Positions 1-5,885 of a stretch of 9,033 nt of DNA are shown here, piece by piece. A model generated the notes under the pieces. That model did not search any database, was not told the origin of the DNA, and saw only the letters and a program-made list of their open reading frames with translations. This DNA is from an uncultured Muribaculaceae bacterium (GTDB lineage Bacteria; Bacteroidota; Bacteroidia; Bacteroidales; Muribaculaceae). Both the position numbers and the translations under genes were made by a program. The DNA lies in contig CANRZQ010000100.1 in the NCBI GenBank assembly GCA_947644475.1, positions 1 through 9,033 of the forward strand, read 5' to 3'. The first letter of the stretch is position 1; each line of letters opens with the position of its first letter.

Positions 1-318
1 GGCCCCGGGGCCTACGCTGAAATTTTGCACATATCGGTCGCCGTCGACATTGGGGCCGCCCGACGAGAGGATGTAGACGCATGGCATGCCCGGCATCTCC
101 TCGTCGAAATACAACTCCTGCTGCACTATCAGCGGCGCGCGCCGGTCGAGTTCGCGCAATATCGACTTGCCGTCGGCGTCGAGCACAAAGCCGAGGTTAA
201 GATAGCCATGCTTGCCGGGGCAGCCCACATACATGGCGTCAGGCTGGCTCAGGTACGGAGCCATTTCAGGCATCGAGTCAAAGTCGACGCGTGGCGAATC
301 GGAATAGTATCGTTCCAT
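1..318 (-). CDS. ureD: Urease accessory protein UreD (UreH), 5' part, cut by window edge
   Basis: UreD is the scaffold of the urease maturation complex: it binds apo-urease and UreF and passes nickel from UreG to the active site in the cytoplasm. The 106 codons visible read from an ATG at 318 to the window edge with no stop, so the C-terminal part is missing. The recognisable family stretch is LRELDRRAPLIVQQELYFDE (residues about 54-73), followed by MPCVYILSSGGPNVDGDRY, where UreD proteins typically have a conserved proline/glycine-rich segment leading into GGD-type motifs. The gene starts 27 nt after the ureG stop and is the last visible cistron of the operon, which supports the call. The start is the first ATG after the ureG stop that leaves a UreD-like N-terminus; no Shine-Dalgarno is seen, as is usual in Bacteroidota. 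Family assignment is secure; completeness cannot be judged. Confidence 0.9.
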   Translation of the reverse strand, partial: MERYYSDSPRVDFDSMPEMAPYLSQPDAMYVGCPGKHGYLNLGFVLDADGKSILRELDRRAPLIVQQELYFDEEMPGMPCVYILSSGGPNVDGDRYVQNFSVGPGA

Positions 319-345
319 AGCGGGAGTTGTGTATGTGCGGGTTGA

Positions 346-963
346 TTACAATTTATCGAAAAGAGCCATCTTGAAGATGAGGTCGACAAGTTCGTCGATG
401 CCGTCGCCCTTCATAGAGTTGGTGAACACGAATGGCTTGCCGGGGCGCATCAGGCGCGAGTCGTGGTCCATCACCTCGAGCGAGGCGTTGACGTAAGGAG
501 CCAGGTCGGTCTTGTTTATCACCAGGATGTCGCTCTGCGAGATGCCGGGGCCGTCCTTGCGGGGAATCTTGTCGCCGGCGGCCACGTCGATCACGTAGAT
601 GAAAAAGTCGACAAGCGCGGGGCTGAATGTAAGGGTGAGGTTGTCGCCGCCCGATTCAATGAGCACTACGTCGGCGTCGGGAAACTTCGATTCCATTTCC
701 TCGACTGCGGCGATGTTCATCGACGGGTCCTCGCGTACTGCCGTGTGTGGGCATGCGCCGGTCTCCACGCCGATAATGCGGTCTTCCAGAAGGATGCCTT
801 TGAGGGTCTTGCGCACATGCTTGGCGTCTTCTGTTGTTACGATGTCGTTGGTGATGATGAGCACATTCATCCCTTTTTCCATGAGTTTGGGAGTGATGGC
901 TTCTATTAATGCTGTTTTGCCGGAGCCTACGGGGCCTCCGATGCCGATTCTGCAAGTAGACAT
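346..963 (-). CDS. ureG: Urease accessory GTPase UreG
   Basis: UreG is the SIMIBI-class GTPase that carries Ni(II) and couples GTP hydrolysis to nickel insertion into urease, together with UreD/UreF and with UreE as nickel donor. The 205-residue protein shows the P-loop GPVGSGKT (about 10-17), the nickel-binding CPH motif in TGACPHTAVRED (71-73), the ESGGDNL segment (103-109) and the guanine-specificity motif NKTD (150-153). Length matches the family (about 200-210). I chose the ATG at 963 (MSTCRIGIGG) because the P-loop of UreG lies almost at the N-terminus. The open frame extends upstream to an ATG at 1035, but those 24 extra codons are a translation of the intercistronic 8-bp repeat and hairpin, so I reject that start. 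The gene lies 91 nt after ureF and 27 nt before ureD. Confidence 0.96.
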   Translation of the reverse strand: MSTCRIGIGGPVGSGKTALIEAITPKLMEKGMNVLIITNDIVTTEDAKHVRKTLKGILLEDRIIGVETGACPHTAVREDPSMNIAAVEEMESKFPDADVVLIESGGDNLTLTFSPALVDFFIYVIDVAAGDKIPRKDGPGISQSDILVINKTDLAPYVNASLEVMDHDSRLMRPGKPFVFTNSMKGDGIDELVDLIFKMALFDKL

Positions 964-970
964 ATAAATA

Positions 971-1010
971 AATAGTTGGGAAGTTGGGGAGTTGGGGAGT
1001 TGGGAAGTTT
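971..1010 (-). repeat. 8-bp tandem repeat in the ureF-ureG spacer
   Basis: Read on the transcribed (minus) strand, five consecutive 8-mers run AAACTTCC, CAACTCCC, CAACTCCC, CAACTTCC, CAACTATT, giving a consensus CAACTYCC. The array ends 7 nt before the ureG ATG, so it occupies the place where a ribosome binding site would lie. A sister array of the same length and unit is found in the ureE-ureF spacer at 1744-1783. The repeat is seen directly; its function is unknown. Confidence 0.85.
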
Positions 1011-1011
1011 G

Positions 1012-1039
1012 GCCCCGTGTTGAAGCACGGGGCACGGGG
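1012..1039 (-). promoter_or_regulatory. Intercistronic hairpin with a duplicated 5' arm, ureF-ureG
   Basis: On the minus strand GCCCCGTG (1033-1026) and CACGGGGC (1019-1012) pair perfectly over 8 bp around a 6-nt loop. The 5' arm is tandemly duplicated (a second CCCCGTG at 1039-1033), so two copies could compete for one 3' arm. It lies 15 nt after the ureF stop. No T-run follows, so it is not a classic terminator. An mRNA processing or stabilising stem, or an attenuator of ureG/ureD expression, is possible but is inference. Confidence 0.6.
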
Positions 1040-1054
1040 CGTTTTGCCGGCCGG

Positions 1055-1738
1055 TCAATTCATGAACATGCGCATTGCGCCTTTTTCGTGGAGCGACGCG
1101 AAGATGTCCATTTCGGGCACGAAGCAGTTCATGTCCTCGAAGCGCATGGTGCGCGCACGCTCGTAGATCTCGGGCACTTCGGAGCAAAGACGCTGGAGGA
1201 TGACCTGGGTATCGTAGTGCGACACCCGCACGCAGCGCAGCGCGGCCGAGAGCACCATGTTGATTACTCCGTACTGGTGCGAGGCGAAGAGTTGCTCCTC
1301 GTCGGCTCCGGCCAGGGCGAACGATATGCCCTGTGCCGTGGGGTAGGCGCCGGGGGTTGCGCCCGAATTGATGTCGGCGAGCCATCGCTCGAAAAGTTCC
1401 TCGCCGGGGAAAAGTTTCTCTCCGAGTTCGGCGAGTTTCTTGCCCATGCGGCGCAGCATCATCCGTGCCTCGTCGTTCATCTTGAAGAGCATGAGGCGGC
1501 GGTCGATCTCGACGATTGCGTCGTAGTCGCGCGCCATTGCCGCACGGTGCGCTATCAGGGCGGCCACACCGTCGGAATACGCCCCTTGGCGTGCCACCGA
1601 GCGCGTGTACTGCTCGAGTGTGCCGGCATCGTGGACTATTCCCATGTGCGAGGCTGTTTCCAGGCCATTGGAGAAAGAGAATGTGCCGACCGGGAATGTC
1701 GAGTCGGTCATCTGCAATATGTGCATCAGGGCGTTCAT
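1055..1738 (-). CDS. ureF: Urease accessory protein UreF
   Basis: UreF is the all-alpha maturation protein that bridges UreD and UreG and gates GTP hydrolysis during nickel delivery to apo-urease. The 227-residue product begins with the family signature near its N-terminus, LQMTDSTFPVGTFSFSNGLE (8-27; UreF usually reads LxLxDSxxPVGxFxxSxGLE), and has the central GATPGAYPTAQGISFALAG segment typical of UreF. Length is normal (about 220-240). The C-terminal tail ends MRMFMN. It lies between ureE (42 nt upstream) and ureG (91 nt downstream); both spacers carry 8-bp repeats. The ATG at 1738 has a C-rich leader with no Shine-Dalgarno. The next in-frame methionine (residue 5) is less likely but cannot be excluded. 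Confidence 0.95.
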   Translation of the reverse strand: MNALMHILQMTDSTFPVGTFSFSNGLETASHMGIVHDAGTLEQYTRSVARQGAYSDGVAALIAHRAAMARDYDAIVEIDRRLMLFKMNDEARMMLRRMGKKLAELGEKLFPGEELFERWLADINSGATPGAYPTAQGISFALAGADEEQLFASHQYGVINMVLSAALRCVRVSHYDTQVILQRLCSEVPEIYERARTMRFEDMNCFVPEMDIFASLHEKGAMRMFMN

Positions 1739-1743
1739 GGCGG

Positions 1744-1783
1744 GGGTGTTGGGAAGTGTGGGAGTTGGGAAGTTATGAAGTTA
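1744..1783 (-). repeat. 8-bp tandem repeat filling the ureE-ureF spacer
   Basis: On the transcribed strand five 8-mers run TAACTTCA, TAACTTCC, CAACTCCC, ACACTTCC, CAACACCC. The first unit contains the ureE stop codon TAA and the last ends 5 nt before the ureF ATG, so the whole spacer is repeat. It shares the 15-mer AACTTCCCAACTCCC with the array at 971-1010. Confidence 0.75.
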
Positions 1784-2335
1784 GTGGACGTGAGAGTGCG
1801 ACTGGTGAGATGCGCCTCCGAAAAGCCTGCGGATTTCCTGCGGGGCCATGTAGGGGATTACCTCGGATGCCTCGTGGAAGTTGTAATAAATGTGGGGTAT
1901 GTCGTGGGTTTCCATCACCGACATCATCACTTTCTTGTCGACGGTGAGCGGCACGAACACTTTTGTGCCTTTCACCACGGCGGGCCAGTGCTGGTTGCCG
2001 ATGGCGTGGCCGAGTTCTACGGAGTGGCGGATTATTTCCTCGGGCGAGAGCGTGGCGAGTTCGCCAAGGTCGATTTCAAGCACGGGATTAAGCCCCAGGC
2101 GGAGCACAACCACTTTTTTCTCATCGGGGTCGAAAGCCACAATGTCGCCGTCGGCAATCTGGCTTTGCCGGCGCAGTGCTATCGGGTATTCTACGCCGAG
2201 GTCGCTTGTGGCGAGAAAACGGCTCTTCTGGGCGGTCCACTGGTCGAGGATAATCGACTCCACAGTGAAGCCTTCTGTCTTTCTCGTCCATTCGGGAGTA
2301 TTGATGTTTCCTAAGATTTCACTAAATACAGTCAT
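1781..2335 (-). CDS. ureE: Urease nickel metallochaperone UreE
   Basis: UreE is a dimeric cytoplasmic metallochaperone that binds Ni(II) and hands it to UreG for urease activation. In this 184-residue protein the N-terminal half (about 1-75) fits the UreE peptide-binding-like domain. The C-terminal half carries the metal-binding signature LGHAIGNQHWPAVV (108-121), where the dimer-interface histidine of the GN-x-H motif is H116. The last eight residues, HQSHSHVH, hold four histidines (177, 180, 182, 184), a short version of the His-rich nickel-storage tail of Klebsiella-type UreE. At 184 residues it is longer than many UreE proteins (about 150-160), mainly in the middle and the tail. It begins 102 nt after ureC, the largest spacer in the operon, which contains a 10-bp repeat array. 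Alternative identity is unlikely. Confidence 0.93.
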   Translation of the reverse strand: MTVFSEILGNINTPEWTRKTEGFTVESIILDQWTAQKSRFLATSDLGVEYPIALRRQSQIADGDIVAFDPDEKKVVVLRLGLNPVLEIDLGELATLSPEEIIRHSVELGHAIGNQHWPAVVKGTKVFVPLTVDKKVMMSVMETHDIPHIYYNFHEASEVIPYMAPQEIRRLFGGASHQSHSHVH

Positions 2336-2373
2336 GGCTGCTGATAAATAATTTAAGTTGAAACGAAAAAATA

Positions 2374-2433
2374 TCGATTTAATTCGAATTAACTCGATTT
2401 AGGTCGGATTAAGTCGAATTAAATCGATTTGAT
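2374..2433 (-). repeat. 10-bp tandem repeat in the ureC-ureE spacer
   Basis: Six head-to-tail 10-mers with no length slips. On the plus strand they read TCGATTTAAT, TCGAATTAAC, TCGATTTAGG, TCGGATTAAG, TCGAATTAAA, TCGATTTGAT, consensus TCGAWTTANN. The array begins 4 nt after the ureC stop and ends 38 nt before the ureE ATG. The unit differs from the C-rich 8-mers in the two later spacers. The 10-bp period is close to one helical turn, so it would present the same face to a DNA-binding protein; any such role is inference. Confidence 0.88.
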
Positions 2434-2437
2434 TAAT

Positions 2438-4156
2438 TTAACTGAACCAGTAGAGTTGCGAGAGGCTCAATTCCTTGGCCGGCGGCACGTAGGCAAGTGT
2501 TCCGTCGACATACACGTCGAATGTCTCGGGGTTGACCTCGATCTGCGGCATTGCCGAGTTGCGCACCATGTCGGTTTTCGAGAGCTGGCGCACGCCGTGT
2601 ACCGGGTAGAGGATATTGTCGGTGCGGATTATGTCGCTGAGGCCAGCGTCCATGGCGGCGCGGCAGGTGAAGCGCACGCATGTGCGAGGCATTGCCTTGC
2701 CGAAAGCGCCGAACATCGGGCGCATCATCACGGGCTGCGGTGTGGGCAGCGAGGCGTTGGGGTCGCCCATCTCGGCCCAGTTGATCATGCCGCCCTTAAT
2801 CACCATCTTTGGCTTGGTGCCGAAGAATGCGGGCTCCCAGAGCACGAGGTCGGCCATCTTGCCCACCTCGACAGAGCCGAGGATGTCGGATATGCCGTAG
2901 GTGATGGCGGGGTTGAGTGTGATTTGCGCGAGATAGCGGAGAACGCGGAAGTTGTCGTTCTGGTCGGAATCCTCGGGGAGGCGTCCGCGCACGTCTTTCA
3001 TATATGAGGCCATCTGGAATGTGCGCATGAACGATTCGCCCACGCGGCCCATGGCCTGAGAGTCGGACGACACCATCGAGATTACGCCAAGGTCGTGGAG
3101 GATGTTCTCGGCGCTTTGCGTCTCGGGGCGCACACGGCTTTCTGCGAATGCCACATCGGAAGGTATCTTCGGGTTGAGGTTGTGGCACACCATGATCATA
3201 TCGAAGAGTTCAGCCTCGGAGTTGATGCCGAAGGGCAGTGTCGGGTTGGTTGATGAGGGAAGCACGTTGGCCATTGAAGCCACTTTCAGCAAGTCGGGAG
3301 CGTGGCCGCCGCCGGCGCCTTCGGTGTGGTAGGTGTGGATGGTGCGTCCGTCGAGGGCAGCGATAGTGTCTTCGACATATCCGCCTTCGTTGAGGGTGTC
3401 GGTGTGGATAGCTACCTGCACGTCGTAGCGGTCGGCCACATCCATGCAGGCACGTATTGCCTGCGGGGTCGAGCCCCAGTCCTCGTGAATCTTGAAGCCC
3501 ATGCAGCCCGCTACGAGCGGTTCTTCAAGGGTCTCGGCGACAGAGGAGTTGCCTTTTCCGAGGAAGCCCATGTTGATAGGCAGGCCTTCGGTGGCCTCGA
3601 ACATCTTGCGCACATTCCATACGCCCGGCGTGATTGTTGTGCCGTTGGTGCCGTCGGTGGGGCCGATGCCGCCGCCGATGAGCGTGGTGATGCCGTTGCT
3701 CAGGCTGTGGTAGGCCTGCTGCGGAGAGATAAAGTGGACGTGACCGTCGATGCCGGCTGCGGTGAGGATTAGGTGCTCGCCGGAAATAGCATCGGTCGAC
3801 GGGCCTGTGCACAGGGTGGGGGTCACACCCTTCATGATGTTGGGGTTGCCGGCCTTGCCGATGCCCACAATCTTGCCGTCGCGTATGCCCACGTCGGCTT
3901 TCACTACGCCGAGCACCGGGTCGAGAATCGTTACATTTGTTATCACAAGGTCGAGCGAGCCGGCTGCCCATGTTATAGTGTTAGCCGTGCCCATGCCGTC
4001 GCGGATGGTCTTGCCGCCGCCGTATACCACTTCATCGCCCAGCACGCGGAGGTCCTTCTCAATCTGGACGTAAAGCGATGTGTTTCCCAGTCGGATACGA
4101 TCGCCTACGGTCGGGCCGAACAGGTTGTTGTTTTCTTGTCTTGATATGGTTGCCAT
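2438..4156 (-). CDS. ureC: Urease subunit alpha (catalytic)
   Basis: UreC carries the dinickel site that hydrolyses urea to ammonia and carbamate in the cytoplasm, in complex with UreA and UreB. The 572-residue protein (family about 567-572) retains every key residue at a constant offset of five from Klebsiella numbering: H139 and H141 (GHVHF), the carbamylated lysine K222 and H224 in GCMGFKIHEDWG, H251 (AIHTDTLNE), H277 (HTYHTEGAGGGH), the flap Cys-His pair C324-H325 (MVCHNLNP), R341, and the Ni-ligand D365 (SSDSQAMGR). It opens with the typical ISRQENNNLFGPTVGDRIRL. An active enzyme is therefore expected once matured. It follows ureB with only 6 nt between stop and start, suggesting translational coupling. 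The start at 4156 matches the conserved N-terminus. Confidence 0.98.
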   Translation of the reverse strand: MATISRQENNNLFGPTVGDRIRLGNTSLYVQIEKDLRVLGDEVVYGGGKTIRDGMGTANTITWAAGSLDLVITNVTILDPVLGVVKADVGIRDGKIVGIGKAGNPNIMKGVTPTLCTGPSTDAISGEHLILTAAGIDGHVHFISPQQAYHSLSNGITTLIGGGIGPTDGTNGTTITPGVWNVRKMFEATEGLPINMGFLGKGNSSVAETLEEPLVAGCMGFKIHEDWGSTPQAIRACMDVADRYDVQVAIHTDTLNEGGYVEDTIAALDGRTIHTYHTEGAGGGHAPDLLKVASMANVLPSSTNPTLPFGINSEAELFDMIMVCHNLNPKIPSDVAFAESRVRPETQSAENILHDLGVISMVSSDSQAMGRVGESFMRTFQMASYMKDVRGRLPEDSDQNDNFRVLRYLAQITLNPAITYGISDILGSVEVGKMADLVLWEPAFFGTKPKMVIKGGMINWAEMGDPNASLPTPQPVMMRPMFGAFGKAMPRTCVRFTCRAAMDAGLSDIIRTDNILYPVHGVRQLSKTDMVRNSAMPQIEVNPETFDVYVDGTLAYVPPAKELSLSQLYWFS

Positions 4157-4162
4157 AGGTGA

Positions 4163-4705
4163 TTACTTTTGAGGGGTTGACGGTTTGGGCGCCGGCGTGG
4201 TAAATTCGGCGTCGGCCTCTTCTTCTGAAATATTTTTGAAGCCGTATTCCGCCATTTTGCGGAAAGCGTGCATCTTGCGCGGGTAGTAGGTAGGAGTGTC
4301 TTCGTATCCGGCATATCCCTGGACAAGTCCGTTGAAGCCGATAATGCGGCGTTTGCCGGCGAAATCTACCAGTTCCACTTCTTTTTCCTCGCCGGGTTCG
4401 AAACGTATAGCCGTGGTGGCGGGGATGTTGAGGTGCATTCCGAAAGCCGCGTCACGGTCGAATTCAAGATAGCGGTTCACTTCGAAGAAGTGGAAGTGCG
4501 AGCCAATCTGGATAGGACGGTCGCCGCAGTTGCGCACTTTCAAGGTGGCTGTGCGCCGGTCGGCATTATATTCGAGGTCGCCGTCGGCAAGCACTACGCC
4601 GCCAACAGGACAAGGCTGTGCGGGCTGGTAGCCCGGCGTTTTCGGGAAATCGATCGGGGGCTGCCCCTGAAAGACCCCTTGAGGAGTTGTATATGTGTCA
4701 GCCAT
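4163..4705 (-). CDS. ureB: Urease subunit beta, with extended termini
   Basis: UreB is the small structural beta subunit that packs against UreC and stabilises the (abc)3 urease trimer. The conserved core spans about residues 33-130: PVGGVVLADGDLEYNADR, the NCGDRPIQIGSHFHFFEVN region (59-77), FDRDAAFGMHLNIPA and FEPGEEKEVELVDFAGKRR. The product is 180 residues, whereas stand-alone UreB proteins are usually about 100-135. The excess is an N-terminal tail of about 32 residues rich in Pro/Gln and a C-terminal tail of about 50 residues containing YYPRKMHAFRKMAEYGF and an acidic/proline-rich end. The N-terminal extension is real only if the ATG at 4705 is used. It is the first ATG 33 nt after the ureA stop, and no methionine lies between it and the core, which supports it. 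Family assignment is secure. Confidence 0.95.
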   Translation of the reverse strand: MADTYTTPQGVFQGQPPIDFPKTPGYQPAQPCPVGGVVLADGDLEYNADRRTATLKVRNCGDRPIQIGSHFHFFEVNRYLEFDRDAAFGMHLNIPATTAIRFEPGEEKEVELVDFAGKRRIIGFNGLVQGYAGYEDTPTYYPRKMHAFRKMAEYGFKNISEEEADAEFTTPAPKPSTPQK

Positions 4706-4738
4706 TGTAGTTGATAATTAGTCGTTTGTAGTGAGTTG

Positions 4739-5041
4739 TTACTTGATAGGTTGGTGGATTGATACAAGGCGTGAGCCGTCGGTGAACACAGCCTCGACCT
4801 GCAAAAGCCCGATCATGTCGGCCACGCCGTCCATAACCTGCTCCTTGGTGAGCACATTGGCTGCGTCGTGCATTACTTCTTCCACGGTCTTGCCCTCGCG
4901 TGCCCCTTCGAGCGCGCACGAGGTGATGTAGGCCACTGATTCGGGATAGTTGAGCTTGAGGCCCTTGTTGAGTCGGCGCTCTGCGATAAGCCCGAGAGTG
5001 AGCAGCTTGAGCTTATCTTCTTCTTTGGGGGTGAGATGCAT
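4739..5041 (-). CDS. ureA: Urease subunit gamma
   Basis: UreA is the 100-residue gamma structural subunit of urease, assembling with UreB and UreC. The sequence is a canonical UreA: MHLTPKEEDKLKLLTLG at the start, AERRLNKGLKLNYPESVAYI (20-39), EGAREGKTVEEVM (45-57) and the end VEAVFTDGSRLVSIHQPIK (82-100). Length equals the family norm. It is the first gene of the operon, preceded by an AT-rich leader and a candidate promoter about 50-80 nt upstream and followed by ureB after 33 nt. The ATG at 5041 gives exactly the conserved N-terminus. Confidence 0.97.
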   Translation of the reverse strand: MHLTPKEEDKLKLLTLGLIAERRLNKGLKLNYPESVAYITSCALEGAREGKTVEEVMHDAANVLTKEQVMDGVADMIGLLQVEAVFTDGSRLVSIHQPIK

Positions 5042-5093
5042 ATCGTATATTTTTTAAAATTATAACTGTCCGGAAATTTTTTTCTCGACATTT

Positions 5094-5121
5094 CAAATTA
5101 TAGAACAAGCCATAGCCCCAA
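5094..5121 (-). promoter_or_regulatory. Candidate ure operon promoter
   Basis: On the minus strand TATAATTTG (5102-5094) resembles the Bacteroidota -7 element TAnnTTTG with one extra base, and TTG at 5121-5119 could be a degenerate -33 element 16 nt upstream, shorter than the usual 19-21. It lies between the upstream gene's terminator and ureA, so a promoter is expected hereabouts. The implied 5' leader is about 45 nt, AT-rich and without a Shine-Dalgarno. The exact element is uncertain. Confidence 0.35.
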
Positions 5122-5154
5122 TCGGTTCATATCCCGCACCCATTAAATGTTTTT

Positions 5155-5197
5155 TAATAAAAAACTCGCCCGGCGAGCATCTTCGCCGGGCGAGTTT
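5155..5197 (-). terminator. Intrinsic terminator of the XRE/HigA-like gene
   Basis: A perfect 15-bp stem (5183-5197 with 5162-5176) around a 6-nt loop is GC-rich in its centre (CGCCGGGCGAG). On the minus strand it is followed by a T-run (TTTTTTATT). It lies 21 nt after the stop of the gene at 5219-5521 and separates that gene from the urease operon, so ureA needs its own promoter. Confidence 0.9.
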
Positions 5198-5218
5198 ATA
5201 ATAGAATGACTTATCATT

Positions 5219-5521
5219 TTACCAGAGGGCGAGCCTGATGTCGCCCGCCGACAGTTCGGCAGGTATGCCAAGAGCCTTGAATGCCCTTGCCACGGTGGCG
5301 AACGTGAGATTGCGTCCGCTCTCGATGCGCGACACCTGGGCGCGCTGCACGCCCATTCTTTCACCCAGTTCCTCCTGTGTGAGTTCTTGCTTAATCCGGG
5401 CCTGCTTGATTGCTTCCCCTATTAGATATGTGTGCAATTCGTCCTCCATTGTATCACGACGTGGAGTCCCTTTTTTGCCGACAACACGGTCAAGCATTTC
5501 TTCGTGCGTATATAATTTCAT
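5219..5521 (-). CDS. XRE-family HTH protein, HigA-like antitoxin
   Basis: This is a 100-residue DNA-binding protein. Residues about 36-90 form a Cro/C1-type helix-turn-helix: AIKQARIKQELTQEELGERM, then GVQRAQVSRIESG (57-69) as the recognition-helix region, then NLTFATVARAFKALGIP. The N-terminal 35 residues (YTHEEMLDRVVGKKGTPRRD) match the leader typical of Bacteroidota HigA-type antitoxins, which are encoded just after a RelE/ParE-fold HigB toxin. Such antitoxins neutralise the toxin and repress their own operon. Here no intact toxin gene lies upstream, only what looks like its last codons ending 2 nt before this ATG (see 5524-5619). The protein may thus be a solitary antitoxin or a repurposed regulator. 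The gene ends in a strong terminator. XRE assignment is secure; antitoxin identity is inference. Confidence 0.85.
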   Translation of the reverse strand: MKLYTHEEMLDRVVGKKGTPRRDTMEDELHTYLIGEAIKQARIKQELTQEELGERMGVQRAQVSRIESGRNLTFATVARAFKALGIPAELSAGDIRLALW

Positions 5522-5523
5522 GT

Positions 5524-5619
5524 TTATTTATTTTTTTCTTCGTAATATTCTTTCAAAATAAGGTTTTGTATGGTAGGATAGTGCTTCCCATTAGGAAGAG
5601 GGTGTTTTAAAAAAGGCAG
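5524..5619 (-). pseudogene. Possible 3' relic of a HigB-type toxin gene
   Basis: An open stretch of 31 codons without a start codon reads to a TAA placed 2 nt before the HTH gene, and ends PTIQNLILKEYYEEKNK. A Lys/Glu/Tyr-rich helical end of the EYYxEK kind, directly abutting an antitoxin start, is what the C-terminus of Bacteroidota HigB/RelE-like toxins looks like from general knowledge of the family. An in-frame stop at 5620-5622 ends the frame, and a palindromic repeat element begins 12 bp beyond it (5634), so most of the gene is missing. The stretch is short, so chance cannot be excluded. Confidence 0.4.
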
Positions 5620-5633
5620 TTAATGTCGATATC

Positions 5634-5728
5634 GTAGGGACGCACGGCTCGTGCGTCCGCAGATGAACGGTTGATTATTAATTAAATACCATCATGGACT
5701 TCCGGACGCACGAGCCGTACGTCCCTAC
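5634..5728. repeat. REP/BIME-like inverted repeat element, 95 bp
   Basis: Two 26-bp arms (5634-5659 and 5703-5728) are inverted copies with one mismatch, flanking a 43-bp AT-rich centre. Each arm is itself a hairpin: GGACGCACG, 3-nt loop, CGTGCGTCC in the left arm, and the same with one mismatch in the right arm. The outer ends are GTAGGG and CCCTAC. Paired inverted palindromes are the layout of bacterial REP/BIME elements, usually dispersed in many copies and spread by RAYT (REP-associated tyrosine) transposases. It has no coding capacity. It lies just upstream of the truncated toxin and may mark the deletion endpoint. Confidence 0.8.
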
Positions 5729-5885
5729 TGTTTGCAATTTTGATCCCCCCCCAATGATAGATATTTATGAAAGGTGATGAGGATGTAGAGAAGAATATAC
5801 GCGCGCCTCAGTAGAAAAACCGTGGAATATTGTCAGAAATCACTCTACAATTCTTAGCAGAACGCGGTGTCACGAAGCGTTTACG
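5729..5885. other. Non-coding spacer with a C8 tract
   Basis: With the preceding element this completes a 364-bp stretch (5522-5885) without an intact gene. It holds a run of eight C residues (5745-5752) and no open frame I can support. No convincing terminator is seen after the CoiA-like gene, apart from a weak 4-5 bp stem (AGCGTTTACGCT) overlapping its stop codon. Confidence 0.5.

Noticed and set aside
25..345. A 106-codon plus-strand frame at the left edge.
   Set aside because: The opposite strand encodes an unmistakable UreD N-terminus over the same bases.
463..909. Plus-strand frames over ureG (463-909 and 599-967).
   Set aside because: Shadows of ureG; the minus strand carries P-loop, CPH and NKTD motifs.
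1012..1033. A rho-independent terminator between ureF and ureG.
   Set aside because: The stem is strong, but no T-run follows on the transcribed strand and ureG/ureD lie immediately downstream, so complete termination is unlikely.
964..1035. An upstream ATG at 1035 that would lengthen UreG by 24 residues.
   Set aside because: The added residues come from the tandem 8-bp repeat and hairpin, and UreG proteins begin right before the P-loop.
992..2314. A 440-codon open frame on the plus strand, antisense to ureF and ureE.
   Set aside because: It is a mirror frame produced by the GC-rich codon use of the true minus-strand genes. It has no recognisable domains and would cross two well-supported genes and their spacers.
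5634..5728. A short CRISPR-like pair of repeats.
   Set aside because: There are only two arms, inverted to each other rather than direct, with no spacers in series and no cas genes.
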